From: Membranipora membranacea
Taxonomy: Eukaryota; Bryozoa; Gymnolaemata; Cheilostomatida; Membraniporidae
Direction of reading: 5' to 3'
Assembly (NCBI GenBank): GCA_914767715.1
Contig: OU612074.1
Span: forward strand, 10,142,062 to 10,202,061
Length of the DNA: 60,000 bases
The position numbers and the translations under genes are program-made. The notes under the pieces are model-generated. The model did no database searches. It worked only from the letters and a program-made list of their open reading frames with translations, and was not told the origin of the DNA. Positions 58,152 through 60,000 of this stretch are shown here, in pieces; the stretch's first letter is position 1; each line of letters starts with the position of its first letter.

Positions 58152-58517
58152 TCAACTCACAACAAATGGGAAGTTGAACCAATAAAATGTGACAGCTTTC
58201 TCCCAATGTCTTTTGGTTGTTCTACACTTGGATGGCCTATATTTATCTATTTTTGCTCTACGAGCAGATGTTCTGTTTGTGTTTGTTTTAATATGAGAGT
58301 TCAAGGGGTGATTATCGTTGTCAGCTATTCTAGTGAAATGTTCACTGCAAGTGGTGTGCAGGAATGTTGTGATGGGTGGCAGTGCTAGATGGTCCAGCCT
58401 CTGCTCGTAGTTGTCAGAGAATGGCAGCACAATCCGAGTAGCAGAGCACTGGATCCTCTTGAGTCGTGTTTTATCGGTGTCTGATAAAAGATTATACCAG
58501 GCTAATCCAAAGACCAT
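58152..58517 (-). pseudogene. C-terminal tail of a LINE reverse transcriptase
   Basis: The 121-codon minus-strand frame contains LLSDTDKTRLKRIQCSATRI, HFTRIADNDNHPLNSHI, TSARR and KCRTTKRHWEKA. These follow the order of conserved elements at the end of Jockey/CR1/RTE-type ORF2 proteins. Everything upstream of LSDTDK is missing because the duplicated segment begins at 58500. This is a better preserved tail than the ones at 23600 and 50880 and belongs to a different subfamily. Confidence 0.72.
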
Positions 58518-60000
58518 GCTGTGAAAGCAACCGAATTACCTAGTATATCCATGAGCAATACCAAAACAATGTTCCATTAAGTCACTCAAAAAATGGAATC
58601 AAGCAAAAAATTTTACTTCCAGATGATAGACAATGTTTCAATTAGTGGACACAGAAACTCATTTGGATAAATTCCATTTAGTTTGCGAGATTTGACAATT
58701 TGTATGAATTTTAATAACATCACTATAATGCATGAATAGCCTTTGTTATTACTGCCTTGAGTCATGAGCAATATTATAAGGACCCTCCTACGTCACAGGG
58801 TCATTAACCAGACACATCACTTGGGTTAAATAGAAAGCCATGGGCAATATCTATCTACTGCCCAACCATTGGTACAGGGAATTTCTGACGAAACGATCCC
58901 TTTAAGGAAAGCAAAAAGCAACCAATGTTCATATCTAAGCATTGACATAGCAATGAACAATACAATTGAATTTACTCACACAAGCGCATCATTGAATGAT
59001 TAAATCATTTTCAAAGTGCAAAAACTTAAGGTCTGGAGTTTCTCCCCTGTTACATATTTACACTAAAATGATGATCCACAAACAGTATAACAGTAAGCCT
59101 AGCACCGGTTTGCCTAGTCAAGCTGCTATACTTTCGAATTATCATAAACATGTATTGGTCAATAACAGCATAGGCAAAGATATTTTAATTAAACCTGTGA
59201 CACGGGAGATAACAAACTCTTGTCCCTTCTAGACCCTGAGTTTTTGCACTTTGAAGTCGATTCTATCATTCAATAATGTCCTTGTGCGAGTAAATTTAGT
59301 TTTTTTGTCCAACGCTGTGAGTATACTCTGATAAGAAGAGTGGTTGCTTTTTACTTTTCCGCACACTTTAAGGCAGTCACAATAATGTAATGGATAAAGA
59401 TATCTGATTGCACAGATGGACACTAATTATACTTTTTACCTATTGGCTAAGATCAAAGTGTCACTGCCAATGGCCGATTAGTGCCTGTTCAGTTTTAGCA
59501 GCCCGCTGCACACCCACGATAAGGAGGTCCACCATGGCTTTACCTCTAAGATGCATTATAGTTTTCTAGGATGTATCACATTCTCAGTAAAAGGATTTAG
59601 GGCACCTTACATCCCTCTTTATGGGCAGCCCACTCTTCTGATTCTTACTAAACAGCAAGATGGTGATGATAAAATATTAATTTAGATAATTATTTGAAGG
59701 ATTTACAAATCTCCCAGGACCTATGACACTCTTGACCTTTACAAAGACTATAATAAACTAAAATTGGCTAGTCTGTGAAAATAGTCATTTCCATTTTGCT
59801 TCCCCTTGACACATACTTTGTGTGACTTCCTGTTGGTTAACCAAGTTTTGCAATCCATAAAGGATTTCTCTCTATTTCAGTTATCAACAGGACCAGTAGA
59901 TTCAAACTAAAAGAAGGAAAACTAAAATTAGCTTGTCTGTGAAAAAGATCAGTTAGGCCATATTTATCTTGCTTCCCTTTCACAAACGTAATGAGTAGGA
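58500..60000 (+). repeat. Second copy of the 11466-12967 segment, running off the window
   Basis: Direct-orientation copy with scattered substitutions and small indels; still matching at base 60000, which corresponds to 12967. In the first copy the TATA box comes 153 bases later and the signal-peptide ATG 451 bases later. Confidence 0.9.

Larger units (their letters stand above)
50336..58186 (+). repeat. Tandem duplication: unit 1 about 50336-54655, unit 2 about 54656-58186
   Basis: Unit 2 repeats unit 1 at high identity, starting with TCACTGATACACTTAAAAGTC (50339 and 54663). Unit 2 has lost the equivalents of about 50538-51077 and 52390-52657. It therefore keeps the complete plus-strand peptide gene but only an intron piece of the inverted one. 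Unit 2 also has a longer palindrome centre (55650-55680). Confidence 0.88.

Noticed and set aside
58996-59232. 78-codon plus-strand frame
   Set aside because: The equivalent frame in the earlier copy (about 12000-12190) is broken and no protein family is suggested; it lies in upstream DNA of the duplicated precursor segment.

Overview
The window is AT-rich animal DNA. Its genes are split by GT-AG introns (about 100 to 4,300 bases), have TATA boxes and AATAAA polyadenylation signals, and sit among many short inverted-repeat transposons, tRNA-derived SINEs and non-LTR retrotransposon tails. Gene content fits an early-branching or other marine invertebrate: a multi-exon uncharacterised gene whose conserved blocks I associate with sponge and cnidarian genomes, a GAPR-1-like CAP protein, and small secreted peptides. 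Sponge or cnidarian is my best guess, but the sequence does not settle it. Most long open frames in the window are chance frames in introns or repeats. The genes below were built by joining exons whose splice phases agree.

Layout. (1) 3-6721, plus strand: the last 17 exons of a gene cut by the left edge, 839 codons before the stop, unknown function. (2) 6850-13100: no gene; a diverged repeat pair, a SINE relic, and a 1.5 kb segment (11466-12967) that recurs at the right edge. (3) 13120-14201: a compact gene for a secreted 150-residue precursor with five [RK]NKR processing sites, the clearest candidate for an undescribed peptide system. (4) 14200-30860: gene desert made of MITEs, a 3 kb segmental duplication (17881-21005, repeated at 45971-48390), a scrambled tandem array (21019-22017), SINEs, and a nested pair of DNA transposons holding a LINE fragment (24643-27172). 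(5) 30866-44025, plus strand: an 11-exon gene for a 391-residue protein with an MGGC acylation motif and two CAP domains, with an alternative last exon that would give a one-domain form. Its introns hold many MITEs, including an 84 bp perfect palindrome with an 8 bp target duplication. (6) 44026-49170: repeats. (7) 49170-58190: three copies of a 52-residue secreted, Gly-ending peptide gene. Two of them form the arms of one large imperfect palindrome centred near 51.83 kb; the right part of that palindrome was then duplicated in tandem. (8) 58152-60000: a LINE tail followed by the second copy of the DNA that lies upstream of the [RK]NKR precursor gene, so a second precursor gene probably starts about 450 bases beyond the window.

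The peptide genes share one plan: a TATA box, a short non-coding exon, an exon holding little more than the signal peptide and ending in phase 1, then the mature region. The right half of the window therefore looks like a secreted-peptide cluster growing by inverted and tandem duplication. Nothing in the sequence ties the CAP gene or the left-edge gene functionally to the peptides.
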